A stretch of DNA of 64,000 bases. Source: a bacterium 1xD42-67. GTDB taxonomy: Bacteria; Bacillota; Clostridia; Oscillospirales; Oscillospiraceae. Below the pieces are notes generated by a model. It did no database searches, was not told where the DNA came from, and saw only the letters and a program-made list of their open reading frames with translations. Below, in pieces: positions 43,591-51,304 of this stretch (its first letter is position 1; the number at the start of each line of letters is the position of its first letter). Both the position numbers and the translations under genes were made by a program. The stretch covers positions 62,001 to 126,000 of the forward strand of contig RAYO01000004.1 of NCBI GenBank assembly GCA_003612335.1. The letters are read 5' to 3'.

Positions 43591-44346
43591 TTGTACTGCA
43601 AATTCTGCGGCCAAAAGCTCCCCGACGGGAGCCGCTTCTGCGGCAGATGCGGCAGGCCCACAGAGGGGCCCGTCTCGATGGGCAGCGCCCGGGCCCCCCG
43701 GCCGGCCCTCACCGGCTACGCGGGCATGTGGCCCGCCCTCATCGCCGGCCTGGCCATCGCCGCCTTCCTGCTCTACCTGATGAGCGCTGTCACCGTGGAG
43801 TCCTTCGTTGGGGAACAGACCTACCACCTGGTGTTCTCCGATTCCTGGCCCCCCATCCTGAGAGAGAGCAGCGAAAAGGCGGAAGCCTTCAAGACCTTCA
43901 CCCTGCCCGTCATCGCCGTGATGCTGGCCATGGTGATCGCGGGGGCGGTCAAGCGCCAAAAGCCCTACTGCTTCTGGGGGTCCCTCATGGGGCTCTATGC
44001 CTTCACTGCCGTCGTCATGATGGTGACGGGCCCGCTCCAGGAGGAAAAGGGGCTGTATGAGGTGAAGGGACAGCCGATGGCGATGACTCTCTCCATACTG
44101 GCCTTCCTCGCTCTGCTGATCCTCTCCATCTTCTCCCCCAGGGGGATCCGGCCCCTCTCCAGAGGGTGGCTCCTCCCCACCGCCGTCTTTGCCGCTGTGA
44201 CGGCGGTCTTCGGCCAGATCAGCGGCTCGGCCTACAGCGGCGGCTCCCCTATGTTCCTCCACTCGATCCGCACAGAAAGGGCCCGCCTGTCGGCAATGCC
44301 AGCGGGCGGGCCCTTTCCTTATCTCGTCATTCCTCGATGTAGCTGA
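43591..44346 (+). CDS. Zinc-ribbon membrane protein
   Basis: 251 residues starting at a TTG behind AAAGGGAGG. An N-terminal zinc ribbon (CKFCGQKLPDGSRFCGRCG) is followed by five hydrophobic segments between residues ~50 and ~220. The role is unknown. The last ~22 codons run through the hydABC terminator hairpin and overlap the end of hydA on the other strand by 20 bp, so the natural C-terminus may be a late frameshift or read-through product. Confidence 0.7.
   Translation: MYCKFCGQKLPDGSRFCGRCGRPTEGPVSMGSARAPRPALTGYAGMWPALIAGLAIAAFLLYLMSAVTVESFVGEQTYHLVFSDSWPPILRESSEKAEAFKTFTLPVIAVMLAMVIAGAVKRQKPYCFWGSLMGLYAFTAVVMMVTGPLQEEKGLYEVKGQPMAMTLSILAFLALLILSIFSPRGIRPLSRGWLLPTAVFAAVTAVFGQISGSAYSGGSPMFLHSIRTERARLSAMPAGGPFPYLVIPRCS
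44276..44316. terminator. Terminator of hydABC
   Basis: 12-bp stem AAAGGGCCCGCC/GGCGGGCCCTTT immediately downstream of hydA on the minus strand, also inside the end of the plus-strand 43591 frame. Confidence 0.7.
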
Positions 44347-46024
44347 CATGGAGCAGCGCATGGCGCTCCTCATGGTCCATCTCCTTGAGGAAGGCGCCCA
44401 CCACCGGGTTGCGCTCCGCTCGTTTGAAGGGGGCGGCGCGGTCCAGGGCGTAGAGGCCCTCGGCCCGGGCCTTCTTGTCCTGCTTCATACCGTGGGGCTG
44501 GCCGGCGCCGCCCACGCACCCGCCCTGGCAGGTCATGACCTCCACCAGGTCGAAGTAGGCGTTGCCCGCCTCGATCTCCTTCAGGAGTTTTTGGGCGTTG
44601 GCCAGCCCGTGGACGATGGCCAGATGGACGTCCCGCTCCCCCACCTTGATCACGGCCACCCGGATGGCCTTGTTGCCCCGGAGGGGGGAGAAGCGCAGCT
44701 CCCGCAGAGCGTTCTTGGATTTGTCGGGCAGGCAGTGGCGGACCACCGCCTCAGCCACGCCGCCGGTGGTGCCGTAGATGACCCCTGCGCCGGAGCCCAG
44801 GCCGAAGGGCAGATCGGGAGACTCCAGCTCGATCTGGGGCAGCTGGATGCCGGATTCCTTGATCATGTTGATCACTTCCTGGGTGGTGAGCACCAGGTCC
44901 ACGTCCCGCTGTCCATCATGGGCGAACTGGGGCCGGGCGGCCTCCATCTTCTTGGCGGTGCAGGGCATGATGGCGATGTGGTAAGTGGTGCGGCCGTCCT
45001 CCTCATCCAGCTTGCGGTAGCGGTCCTTCAGCAGAGAGGCGAACATCTGCATGGGGGACTTGCAGGTGGAGATGTGCTTGAGGTATTTTGGATCCTCGTT
45101 CTCCAGGTACTTCACCCAGGCGGGGCAGCAGGAGGTGAACATGGGGAAGGGCCCTCCCCGCTCCAACCGCTGGAGGAACTCCTCCGACTCCTCGATGGTC
45201 GTGAAGTCTGCGCCGAAGGTGGTGTCGTAGACCTCGTCCACCCCCATCAGCTTCAGGGCGGTGACCAGCTGATCCAGGGTGTTCTGGCCCGCAGGCAGGC
45301 CGAAAGCCTCGCCGATGGCCACCCGGACGGCGGGAGCGATCTGGACCACCACCCGCTTTTTGGGGTCGTGGATGGCCCGCCAGGCCCGGCCGATCTCGTT
45401 GTAGACGGTGATCGCGCCGGTGGGACACACGGCGGAGCACTGTCCGCAGCTGATGCAGTGGGTCTCGCTCAGCTTCCGGTCGAAAGCGGGTGCCACCCGC
45501 ATATTGTAGCCTCTGTTGACGAAATCGATGATCCCCATGCCGATCCCCTCACCGCACACCCGGACGCAGTCGCCGCAGAGGATGCACTTGCTGGGGTCCC
45601 GGACGATGGCGGGGCTGGAGGCATCCAGGACGGATTCCTCCCGGCTGTCGCCGAACCGGACCTTCCGCACGCCGAAGCGCATGGCCAGCTCCTGGAGGTG
45701 ACAGTCGCCGCTCTTCTCACAGGTGGTGCAGGAGCAGTTGTGGGAGGCCAGCATCAGCTCCAAGATCATCCGCCGGTGCTTGAGCAGCCGGGCGGTGTTG
45801 GTCCTGATCCTCAGCCCATCCCGGGGCTGCATGGAGCAGGAGGTCTCGATCTTCCCCCTCTCATCCTCTACCACGCACATGCGGCAGGCGCCGTAGACCG
45901 AAAGGTCGGAGTAATAGCAGAAGGTGGGCATCTCGATGCCGGCCTTCTGGATCACGGACAGCACGTTGGGCTCCCCGTCGAAGGCCACCCTCTGCCCGTC
46001 TATGAACATGATCCCCTTTGCCAT
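44327..46024 (-). CDS. hydA: [FeFe] hydrogenase catalytic subunit
   Basis: 565 residues, cytosolic, catalysing proton reduction or H2 oxidation. Domains in order: a [2Fe-2S] domain (C36, C47, C50, C63), a His-ligated cluster (H95, C99, C102, C108), two [4Fe-4S] clusters (C147/150/153 and C157; C190/193/196 and C200) and the H-cluster motifs TSCCPAW (C299/C300), MPCTAKKME (C355) and EVMTCQGGCVGG (C499, C503). The arrangement matches subunit A of the NAD-linked, possibly electron-bifurcating type. The ATG at 46024 lies 5 bp after the hydB stop. Maturases HydE/F/G are not in the window. Confidence 0.95.
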   Translation of the reverse strand: MAKGIMFIDGQRVAFDGEPNVLSVIQKAGIEMPTFCYYSDLSVYGACRMCVVEDERGKIETSCSMQPRDGLRIRTNTARLLKHRRMILELMLASHNCSCTTCEKSGDCHLQELAMRFGVRKVRFGDSREESVLDASSPAIVRDPSKCILCGDCVRVCGEGIGMGIIDFVNRGYNMRVAPAFDRKLSETHCISCGQCSAVCPTGAITVYNEIGRAWRAIHDPKKRVVVQIAPAVRVAIGEAFGLPAGQNTLDQLVTALKLMGVDEVYDTTFGADFTTIEESEEFLQRLERGGPFPMFTSCCPAWVKYLENEDPKYLKHISTCKSPMQMFASLLKDRYRKLDEEDGRTTYHIAIMPCTAKKMEAARPQFAHDGQRDVDLVLTTQEVINMIKESGIQLPQIELESPDLPFGLGSGAGVIYGTTGGVAEAVVRHCLPDKSKNALRELRFSPLRGNKAIRVAVIKVGERDVHLAIVHGLANAQKLLKEIEAGNAYFDLVEVMTCQGGCVGGAGQPHGMKQDKKARAEGLYALDRAAPFKRAERNPVVGAFLKEMDHEERHALLHVSYIEE

Positions 46025-46029
46025 ACCGC

Positions 46030-47928
46030 TCACTCCTCCCGAATGGCGCCGAAGGGACAGCAGCCCCAGCACGCGCCGCACTTGATACATTTCTCTGTGT
46101 CGATGACATGGGGCATCCGGATCTGCCCGGTGATGGCCTCCATGGGACACTGCTTCATGCACTTGCCGCAGCCCTTGCACAGCTCCGGATCGATCTGGAG
46201 CACCTTTTTCCGGCCGTTGCAGTGGGGGCAGTGCTTGTCCACCACATGGGCCAGGTACTCATCTCTAAAATACTTCAAGGTGCTCTGCACCGGCTTGCAG
46301 GCGCTCTGGCCCAGGCCGCACAGGGCGGTCTCGCTGATGGTGGCGGACAGCTCCTCCAGCAGGTCCAGATCCTCCAGAGAGCCCTCGTTGTTGACGATGC
46401 GGGTGAGGATCTCCAGCATCCGTCGGGTGCCCTCCCGGCAGGGGACGCACTTGCCGCAGGACTCGTTCTGGGTAAAGTTCATGAAGAACCGGGCCACCTC
46501 TACCATGCAGGTGTCCTCGTCCATGACCACCAGACCGCCGGAGCCGATCATGGCCCCCAGCTTTTTCAGAGAGTCGAAGTCCAGGGGCATATCCAGATGT
46601 TCCTCGGTGAGACAGCCGCCGGAGGGACCTCCGATCTGGACGGCCTTGAACTGTTTGCCGTCTTTGATGCCGCCGCCGATATCGAAGATGATCTCCCGCA
46701 GGGTGGCCCCCATGGGGACCTCGATCAGGCCGGTGTTCACCACGTTGCCCGTCAGGGCGAAGGCCTTGGTCCCCGGAGACTTCTCCGTCCCGATGGACTT
46801 GAACCAAGCCGAGCCCTTGCGGACGATGAGGGGGACAGCGGAGAAGGTCTCCACGTTGTTGAGCACCGTGGGCTGGGCCCACAGGCCGTGCTCCACCGTC
46901 CGGGGAGGCTTCACCCGAGGCATGCCCCGGTTGCCCTCGATGGAGGCGGTGAGGGCGGAGCCCTCGCCGCAGACGAAGGCGCCGGCGCCCCGGTTCACAT
47001 GGAGGTGGAAGGAGAAATCGGTGCCCAGGATGTGGTCGCCCAGCAGATCCAGCTCCTCCGCCTTGGCGATGGCGGTCTTCAGCCGGGCCACCGCCAGGGG
47101 GTACTCCGCCCGGACGTAGATATAGCCCTCGTCGCTCCCGGCGGCCAGGGCGGCGATCAGCATCCCCTCGATGATGGAGTGGGGGTTGCCCTCCATGATG
47201 GACCGGTCCATGAAGGCGCCGGGATCCCCCTCGTCGCCGTTGCACACCACATACTTCTTGCCCTTAGGCTGCTTGCGTACGCTGTCCCACTTGCGTCCGG
47301 CAGGGAAGCCGCCGCCGCCGCGCCCGCGCAGGCCGGAGTCCAGGATCTCCTTGCAGATGGCCTCGTCGGTCATCTCGAACAGGGCCTTCTCGAAGGCCAC
47401 ATAGCCGTCCTTGGCCAGATACTCGTCCACATCCTCGGCGTCGATGGTGCCGCAGTTCTCCAGCACGATCCGGTGCTGGCGGTGGTAGAAGGGGATCTCG
47501 CTGTGCTTGGTGTATTTCATCCCGTCCAGCTCATAGAGCAGCCGCTCCACCACCTCGCCTTTGAGGATGGTCTTCTCGATGATCTCGTCGCAGTCCTCCA
47601 GCTGGACATGGGTGTAGAGGATCCCCTCCGGCTCGATCTGGACCAGGGGGCCCATCTCACAGAAACCGTGGCAGCCGCTCTTTTTCAGATAGACTCCGTC
47701 TCCCTTGGGCTCGGTGACATCCTCGGTCTCCTCCTCCTGGGCCAGCCCCACATAGACGTCCAGCCCCCGGCGGGCGCACTCCTCCTTGAAGTAGTCATAC
47801 AGTTTCAGCGCGCCGCCGGCGATACAGCCGGTGCCGGCGCACAGCAGGATCTGCCGCTTCTGATAGGACAGGGCCCGCTTGGCCTTCACCCGCCGGACCC
47901 CCAGCCGTTCACGATTCATCTCAGGCAT
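46030..47928 (-). CDS. hydB: NADH-binding flavoprotein subunit of the hydrogenase (NuoF-like)
   Basis: 632 residues. N-terminal thioredoxin-like [2Fe-2S] domain (CAGTGC... CHGFC), then the NuoF-type FMN/NAD site (GRGGGGFPAGRKW, NGDEGDPGAFMD), the [4Fe-4S] motif ESCGKCVPCREG and a C-terminal 2x[4Fe-4S] ferredoxin domain (CKGCGKCMKQCP, CIKCGACWGCCP). It oxidises or reduces NAD(H) for HydA. The ATG at 47928 was preferred over neighbours because AGGAGG sits ~10 nt upstream; it overlaps hydC by 8 bp. Confidence 0.94.
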   Translation of the reverse strand: MPEMNRERLGVRRVKAKRALSYQKRQILLCAGTGCIAGGALKLYDYFKEECARRGLDVYVGLAQEEETEDVTEPKGDGVYLKKSGCHGFCEMGPLVQIEPEGILYTHVQLEDCDEIIEKTILKGEVVERLLYELDGMKYTKHSEIPFYHRQHRIVLENCGTIDAEDVDEYLAKDGYVAFEKALFEMTDEAICKEILDSGLRGRGGGGFPAGRKWDSVRKQPKGKKYVVCNGDEGDPGAFMDRSIMEGNPHSIIEGMLIAALAAGSDEGYIYVRAEYPLAVARLKTAIAKAEELDLLGDHILGTDFSFHLHVNRGAGAFVCGEGSALTASIEGNRGMPRVKPPRTVEHGLWAQPTVLNNVETFSAVPLIVRKGSAWFKSIGTEKSPGTKAFALTGNVVNTGLIEVPMGATLREIIFDIGGGIKDGKQFKAVQIGGPSGGCLTEEHLDMPLDFDSLKKLGAMIGSGGLVVMDEDTCMVEVARFFMNFTQNESCGKCVPCREGTRRMLEILTRIVNNEGSLEDLDLLEELSATISETALCGLGQSACKPVQSTLKYFRDEYLAHVVDKHCPHCNGRKKVLQIDPELCKGCGKCMKQCPMEAITGQIRMPHVIDTEKCIKCGACWGCCPFGAIREE

Positions 47929-48409
47929 TGGCCGCATCCTCCTTCCTCAGGTCCTCCAGCAGATCGATCGCCAGCTCCGGCGTCATCTTCGAGTGGACCT
48001 GGTCGTTCACTGTGACCACAGGAGCCAGGCCGCAGGCCCCCAGGCAGGCCACCGTCTCCAGGGTGAAGAGCCCATCGGCAGAGGTCTTCTGCTTGCCCTC
48101 CAGCTCCAGATACTCCCGGATGGCGTTGTAGATGGGCTGGGACTTGCGCACATGGCAGGCGGTGCCGTCACACACCTTGATGATGTACTTGCCCTTGGCC
48201 TCCAAAGAAAAGTTCTCATAGAAGGTGGCCACGCTGTACACTTTGGCCACTCCCACCCCCAGCTTCTCCGCGATGCGCTCCAGCACCGCCGGGCTGAGGT
48301 ACTTATACTCCGCCTGGATGTCCTGCATGATGGCGATCAGGTGATGGACTTTACAGTCATAGCTGTCGATGATCTCTTCCACCCGCTCCATGGATATCCC
48401 GTTGGACAT
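47921..48409 (-). CDS. hydC: NuoE-like [2Fe-2S] subunit of the hydrogenase
   Basis: 162 residues of thioredoxin-like fold with the [2Fe-2S] ligands C80, C85 (VCDGTAC), C122 and C126 (CLGAC). An N-terminal helical part (residues 1-60) precedes it. It is the first gene of hydC-hydB-hydA, all overlapping or nearly so, giving a three-subunit NAD(P)- and perhaps ferredoxin-linked hydrogenase that balances reductant during fermentation. Confidence 0.94.
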   Translation of the reverse strand: MSNGISMERVEEIIDSYDCKVHHLIAIMQDIQAEYKYLSPAVLERIAEKLGVGVAKVYSVATFYENFSLEAKGKYIIKVCDGTACHVRKSQPIYNAIREYLELEGKQKTSADGLFTLETVACLGACGLAPVVTVNDQVHSKMTPELAIDLLEDLRKEDAANA

Positions 48410-48459
48410 GGCTGTTCCTCTCCTCTCTGTCTCCGTTCATTTTGGGCCGCTGGCCCATG

Positions 48460-48514
48460 CGTATATGATCTTAACATGATCCGTCAAGATCTGCAAGGGA
48501 AAATCGTGCAGATC
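48460..48514 (-). promoter_or_regulatory. hydCBA promoter region with inverted repeat
   Basis: Minus strand: TTGACG (48482-48487), 16-bp spacer, TATACG (48460-48465). The spacer contains the direct repeat GATCAT-N5-GATCAT. Just upstream lies the inverted repeat GATCTGCA (48488-48495) with TGCAGATC (48507-48514), a candidate operator. No obvious Rex consensus. Confidence 0.5.
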
Positions 48515-48623
48515 ATATCAATTTCTGCCAATTTTCACATTCCGATCCAACACATCTTCCATTCCGATCCGGCATAGACGCGGAAAAGCGGCGGCACGGA
48601 GGGATCTCCGCACCGCCGCAGTC

Positions 48624-49139
48624 TCACCGCATCACCTTTCTGGGATCCGGCCAGGCCCTTGGGCCATCGCTCTTCGCCACCTGCTCCAGCTCTTCACACT
48701 CCTGTGCAAAGTCATACATCGCCTGGGCGATGGCGTGCATCTGGGGGTAGAGGGCCAAACACTGGGCCTTGGTCGCCTCCCCCTCGAAGGCATAGATCCA
48801 GCTGCTGCCCACCTTCTTCCGGGCCTTCAGATAGCGGGCCACCGCATGACTGAAACAGTCGGAATCCCCCACCTTCTCCCCCCGGCCGGCGTACTCGATA
48901 TAGGACAGCAGAGCATATTCCGCTTTAGACAGGCACTCGTTCACCCGCTTGGAGAGGTAGGCTACGATCTCCTCCCCCACATGGCTCAGCATCCCGTCGG
49001 CCCGGAGGTACAGATGGGTGAACTCCTCCGCGTGCCGCTTCGCGAACGCCCCGGGATCGAAATCCAGCGCCCGGCAGACCTCCGCCATCAATTCCGGTCC
49101 CAGCCTGGCCTCCGCCGGAGCAGCCGTCCCTTTTAGCAT
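48624..49139 (-). CDS. Hypothetical protein
   Basis: 171 residues, not recognised. Largely alpha-helical and cytosolic: LMAEVCRALDFDPGAFAKRHAEEF, then VAYLSKRVNECLSKAEYALLSYIEYAGRGE and a C-terminal QMHAIAQAMYDFAQECEELEQVAK. No transmembrane segment. The ATG at 49139 follows GGGGGTGAG; a GTG 33 nt upstream is possible. It is a monocistronic gene between hydC (same strand, 214 bp downstream) and the HPr-like gene. Confidence 0.7.
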   Translation of the reverse strand: MLKGTAAPAEARLGPELMAEVCRALDFDPGAFAKRHAEEFTHLYLRADGMLSHVGEEIVAYLSKRVNECLSKAEYALLSYIEYAGRGEKVGDSDCFSHAVARYLKARKKVGSSWIYAFEGEATKAQCLALYPQMHAIAQAMYDFAQECEELEQVAKSDGPRAWPDPRKVMR

Positions 49140-49290
49140 ACGTCTCACCCCCTCGATCCAGCCCAGATCCACACAGGATCTCGCTGGTGATACCCTGATA
49201 TTTCCATTGTACCACAGTCGGATCCAGGTTTCAAGGTGCAGTTTCTCCCCTTTTTTGGAAGATAACGGCAGTCCCTCCAGGCCGGGAATC

Positions 49291-49324
49291 AGGACGCCCG
49301 CACCGGGCTTGGTGCGGGCGTCCT
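49291..49324. terminator. 14-bp hairpin downstream of the HPr-like gene
   Basis: AGGACGCCCGCACC/GGTGCGGGCGTCCT with a 6-nt loop in the gap between the HPr-like gene and the unknown gene at 48624. It has no clear U tract. Confidence 0.5.
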
Positions 49325-49357
49325 GCGCTTAGGAGCATATCCCAGAGCTGTTCCGGC

Positions 49358-49579
49358 TCAGACCATCTGTGCGGTCAGCTTGCTGAAGGCGCGGGGAGCC
49401 ACATCGTCCTCCACCACCACATTGGCCCGCTTGCCCACCAGAGCGAACAGCCCCAGCAGGGAACGGGCGTCCAGCATGATGCTGCCGGAGCTCAGCCAGA
49501 CCTCATAAGGAGCCTTGCAGGCCAGCTGGTTGATCTTCTGCACCTGGGCCTCGCTCCTGATCTCGATCTCTTTGATCAT
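49358..49579 (-). CDS. HPr-family protein lacking the active-site histidine
   Basis: 73 residues, shorter than the 85-90 of HPr. The C-terminal two thirds match HPr (SIMLDARSLLGLFALVGKRANVVVED), including the position of the regulatory serine region. The N-terminal loop that should carry the phosphorylated His15 (GLHARPA) reads ACKAPYEVW without a histidine. It therefore cannot carry phosphate in the usual way, and may be a regulator. The ATG at 49579 follows AAGGAGG. The only other PTS-like protein here is the truncated enzyme I at 41310. Confidence 0.82.
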   Translation of the reverse strand: MIKEIEIRSEAQVQKINQLACKAPYEVWLSSGSIMLDARSLLGLFALVGKRANVVVEDDVAPRAFSKLTAQMV

Positions 49580-49682
49580 ATCAAAGACCTCCTTCGATAT
49601 CCATGACTTGCGTTCTGCGTCCCCTCCGCCCACAGCGGCCGGACGCCTTGACTGCTGGCCGCTCCTCTCAGCGGCCGACCAT

Positions 49683-49712
49683 ATCATAGCAGGAAGGACC
49701 TGCCTGCGTCAA
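49683..49712 (-). promoter_or_regulatory. Promoter of the HPr-like gene
   Basis: Minus strand: TTGACG (49707-49712), 18-bp spacer, TATGAT (49683-49688), about 100 bp upstream of the start. The spacer carries the dyad GCAGG-TCC-TTCCTGC. Confidence 0.65.
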
Positions 49713-49879
49713 GAACAGTTTTTGTTGAACTAGCATAAAAATATCCTATACTTTTTGTGCAATAAGTAAGATCTCCGGCCCTTGTACGGCATTTGGAAAG
49801 ACGATCGTCTTTTTATCATGGACACCCAGCGGCTCAGCGCCCCTTTCTCGTGAATGTTCTGGCCCATGGACCATATCCC

Positions 49880-49908
49880 TTGATTTTCCACAAGATTCGT
49901 GGTATACT
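49880..49908 (+). promoter_or_regulatory. Promoter of the 49972 zinc-ribbon gene
   Basis: TTGATT (49880-49885), 17-bp spacer, TATACT (49903-49908) with TG extension. Confidence 0.75.
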
Positions 49909-49971
49909 GACAAAGATGTGGGCCCGTGTGTATGTCCACAGCAAAAAACAACGAGAATGGAGAGAATGAGA

Positions 49972-50466
49972 TTGGCAAGATTTTGTAAGAACTGCGGTGC
50001 CGTCATGGAGAACGAGATGTCGTTCTGTTCGAAGTGCGGCACGAAACAGCCGGAAGAGGGCGGCGCAGCCCCCGCTGGACGTCCCGGACCTGGCCCAGCC
50101 AGCGCCCCTGTCCCTCCCGCACCTCCCCGGTCCTACCCCGCCGGGCCCTCCTATCCCCCCGCCCCTTCCGTCCGGATGGGGGACACAGGCCGGGGGGCCG
50201 GCTGGATCATGTTCCTGCGGGTCCTGCTGTGGATCGTCTTTGGCGGGATCTGTCTCTTAGGCCTCGCTCTGGCGATGCCCACCTTCCAATACGCCAGATA
50301 TGGCGCCGATCCTCTGATAGGTCTTGGCATCATCGTCGGCAGCGTCCTCATCGCGTTCACCGTCGTGGCTGCGGGCATGGTCTCCCTGGATGCCGCTCAG
50401 AACATCCGCCGCTGCGCCATCAACAGCGCCAACATCCTGGACCTGCTGAACCAGCGGAAGGGCTGA
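49972..50466 (+). CDS. Zinc-ribbon membrane protein (tandem copy 1)
   Basis: 164 residues. N-terminal zinc ribbon ARFCKNCGAVMENEMSFCSKCG, a proline/alanine-rich linker (about 27-75) and two hydrophobic segments (FLRVLLWIVFGGICLLGLALA; LIGLGIIVGSVLIAFTVVAAGM). The start is taken as the TTG at 49972 because its GGAGAG spacing matches that of the paralog at 50634; the ATG at 49966 is too close to that site. The function is unknown; the ribbon may bind a regulator or sense zinc. Confidence 0.72.
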   Translation: MARFCKNCGAVMENEMSFCSKCGTKQPEEGGAAPAGRPGPGPASAPVPPAPPRSYPAGPSYPPAPSVRMGDTGRGAGWIMFLRVLLWIVFGGICLLGLALAMPTFQYARYGADPLIGLGIIVGSVLIAFTVVAAGMVSLDAAQNIRRCAINSANILDLLNQRKG

Positions 50467-50489
50467 GCTCTCCCACCGTCCCTGTTCCC

Positions 50490-50565
50490 TTGACAACATA
50501 TCTCAAATGGACTATGATATCTCCACAGAGGGACGTCCCTCTGTCCTTTGGCTCTGCCAAAGGAC
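50490..50565 (+). promoter_or_regulatory. Promoter and hairpin leader of the 50634 gene
   Basis: TTGACA (50490-50495), 17-bp spacer, TATGAT (50513-50518). The expected transcript start lies at a perfect 20-bp palindrome (50525-50544, arm ACAGAGGGAC), directly followed by a 10-bp hairpin (50543-50565, arm GTCCTTTGGC, loop TCT). A small third example of promoter-then-hairpin leaders. Confidence 0.72.
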
Positions 50566-50633
50566 GATCGCCCTCCATCCCCAGCCATGATCCCACAGGA
50601 CGGGAAACATATTAGAGAAATGGAGAGAAAGAA

Positions 50634-51134
50634 ATGGCTAAATTCTGTAAAAACTGCGGCACTCCCCTGAACGATGACGCGACTTTCTGCGGCAAGTGCG
50701 GCACATCTGTAGGCGCTCCCTCTGCCGGCCGCGGTCCCATCCACACATCCACTCATGCGGACAAGTTCAAGCTGGGCGTCTTCATCGCCAGTGCGCTCGT
50801 GATCATCTCCACCATCCTCCCCTATGCCTCGGTCAGCTTCTTTGGCCTCTCTGAGTCCGTCTCCCTCCTCGAAGGCGGCGACGGCTGGTTCTTCATCGCC
50901 GCTGCGGCGGTGGCCATCGTAGGCGCTGTGATCGGCAAGCCGATCCTCCCCCTCGTCGGCGGTGTGATCGCGGCGCTCCTCAGCCTTTTCGAGATCGCCA
51001 ACACAAAATCTGAGCTGGGCGCGTACTCCAGCATGGTCGATATGGGCCTCGGCTTCTATCTGAACCTCATCGCCTCCATCGCCCTGGCCGCTGTGGGCGT
51101 CCTGCTCTTCCTGGACGCCAAGAAGAACCAGTAA
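50634..51134 (+). CDS. Zinc-ribbon membrane protein (tandem copy 2)
   Basis: 166 residues. N-terminal zinc ribbon AKFCKNCGTPLNDDATFCGKCG, then three or four hydrophobic segments (LGVFIASALVIISTILPYASV; IAAAAVAIVGAVIGKPILPLVGGVIAAL; LNLIASIALAAVGVLLFL). Paralogous in its ribbon to the gene at 49972 and similar to 43591, but the membrane part is different. The ATG follows GGAGAG. It has its own promoter. Confidence 0.8.
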   Translation: MAKFCKNCGTPLNDDATFCGKCGTSVGAPSAGRGPIHTSTHADKFKLGVFIASALVIISTILPYASVSFFGLSESVSLLEGGDGWFFIAAAAVAIVGAVIGKPILPLVGGVIAALLSLFEIANTKSELGAYSSMVDMGLGFYLNLIASIALAAVGVLLFLDAKKNQ

Positions 51135-51204
51135 TGGACTGAGCGGTCCATAAGATCCCGCAGAAACATCGGTGGATACGCTTAGAGATCCTGCCCTTTG
51201 ACCA

Positions 51205-51275
51205 TTGACACCCCACTTTATCTGCACTATAATGGAAAACTGCCACACCCATACCGTGGTGCGGCAGTTTTTTCT
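51205..51275 (+). promoter_or_regulatory. Consensus promoter followed directly by an intrinsic terminator (serC leader)
   Basis: TTGACA (51205-51210), 17-bp spacer, TATAAT (51228-51233), a perfect sigma-A consensus. The predicted start (~51240) coincides with the hairpin AACTGCC (51238-51244)/GGCAGTT (51263-51269) with four more pairs inside, followed by TTTTTT. Transcripts would end after ~35 nt unless read-through or antitermination occurs; serC starts 30 bp beyond. Confidence 0.85.
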
Positions 51276-51304
51276 ATCTCAGAAACAGAAAGGGGCTCTT
51301 CTTG

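Larger units (their letters stand above)
49580..49971. other. 392-bp intergenic control region
   Basis: Holds the minus-strand promoter of the HPr-like gene and the plus-strand promoter of the 49972 gene (separate entries). Also contains inverted repeats around AGCGGCC (49637-49676) and an A/T-rich middle (49720-49770). No gene is apparent. Confidence 0.6.

Noticed and set aside
44348-47119. A 923-codon open frame on the plus strand opposite hydA/hydB
   Set aside because: It mirrors the codon pattern of the hydrogenase genes; its translation has no recognisable motifs and the opposite strand carries clear, complete proteins. Typical antisense frame in GC-rich DNA.
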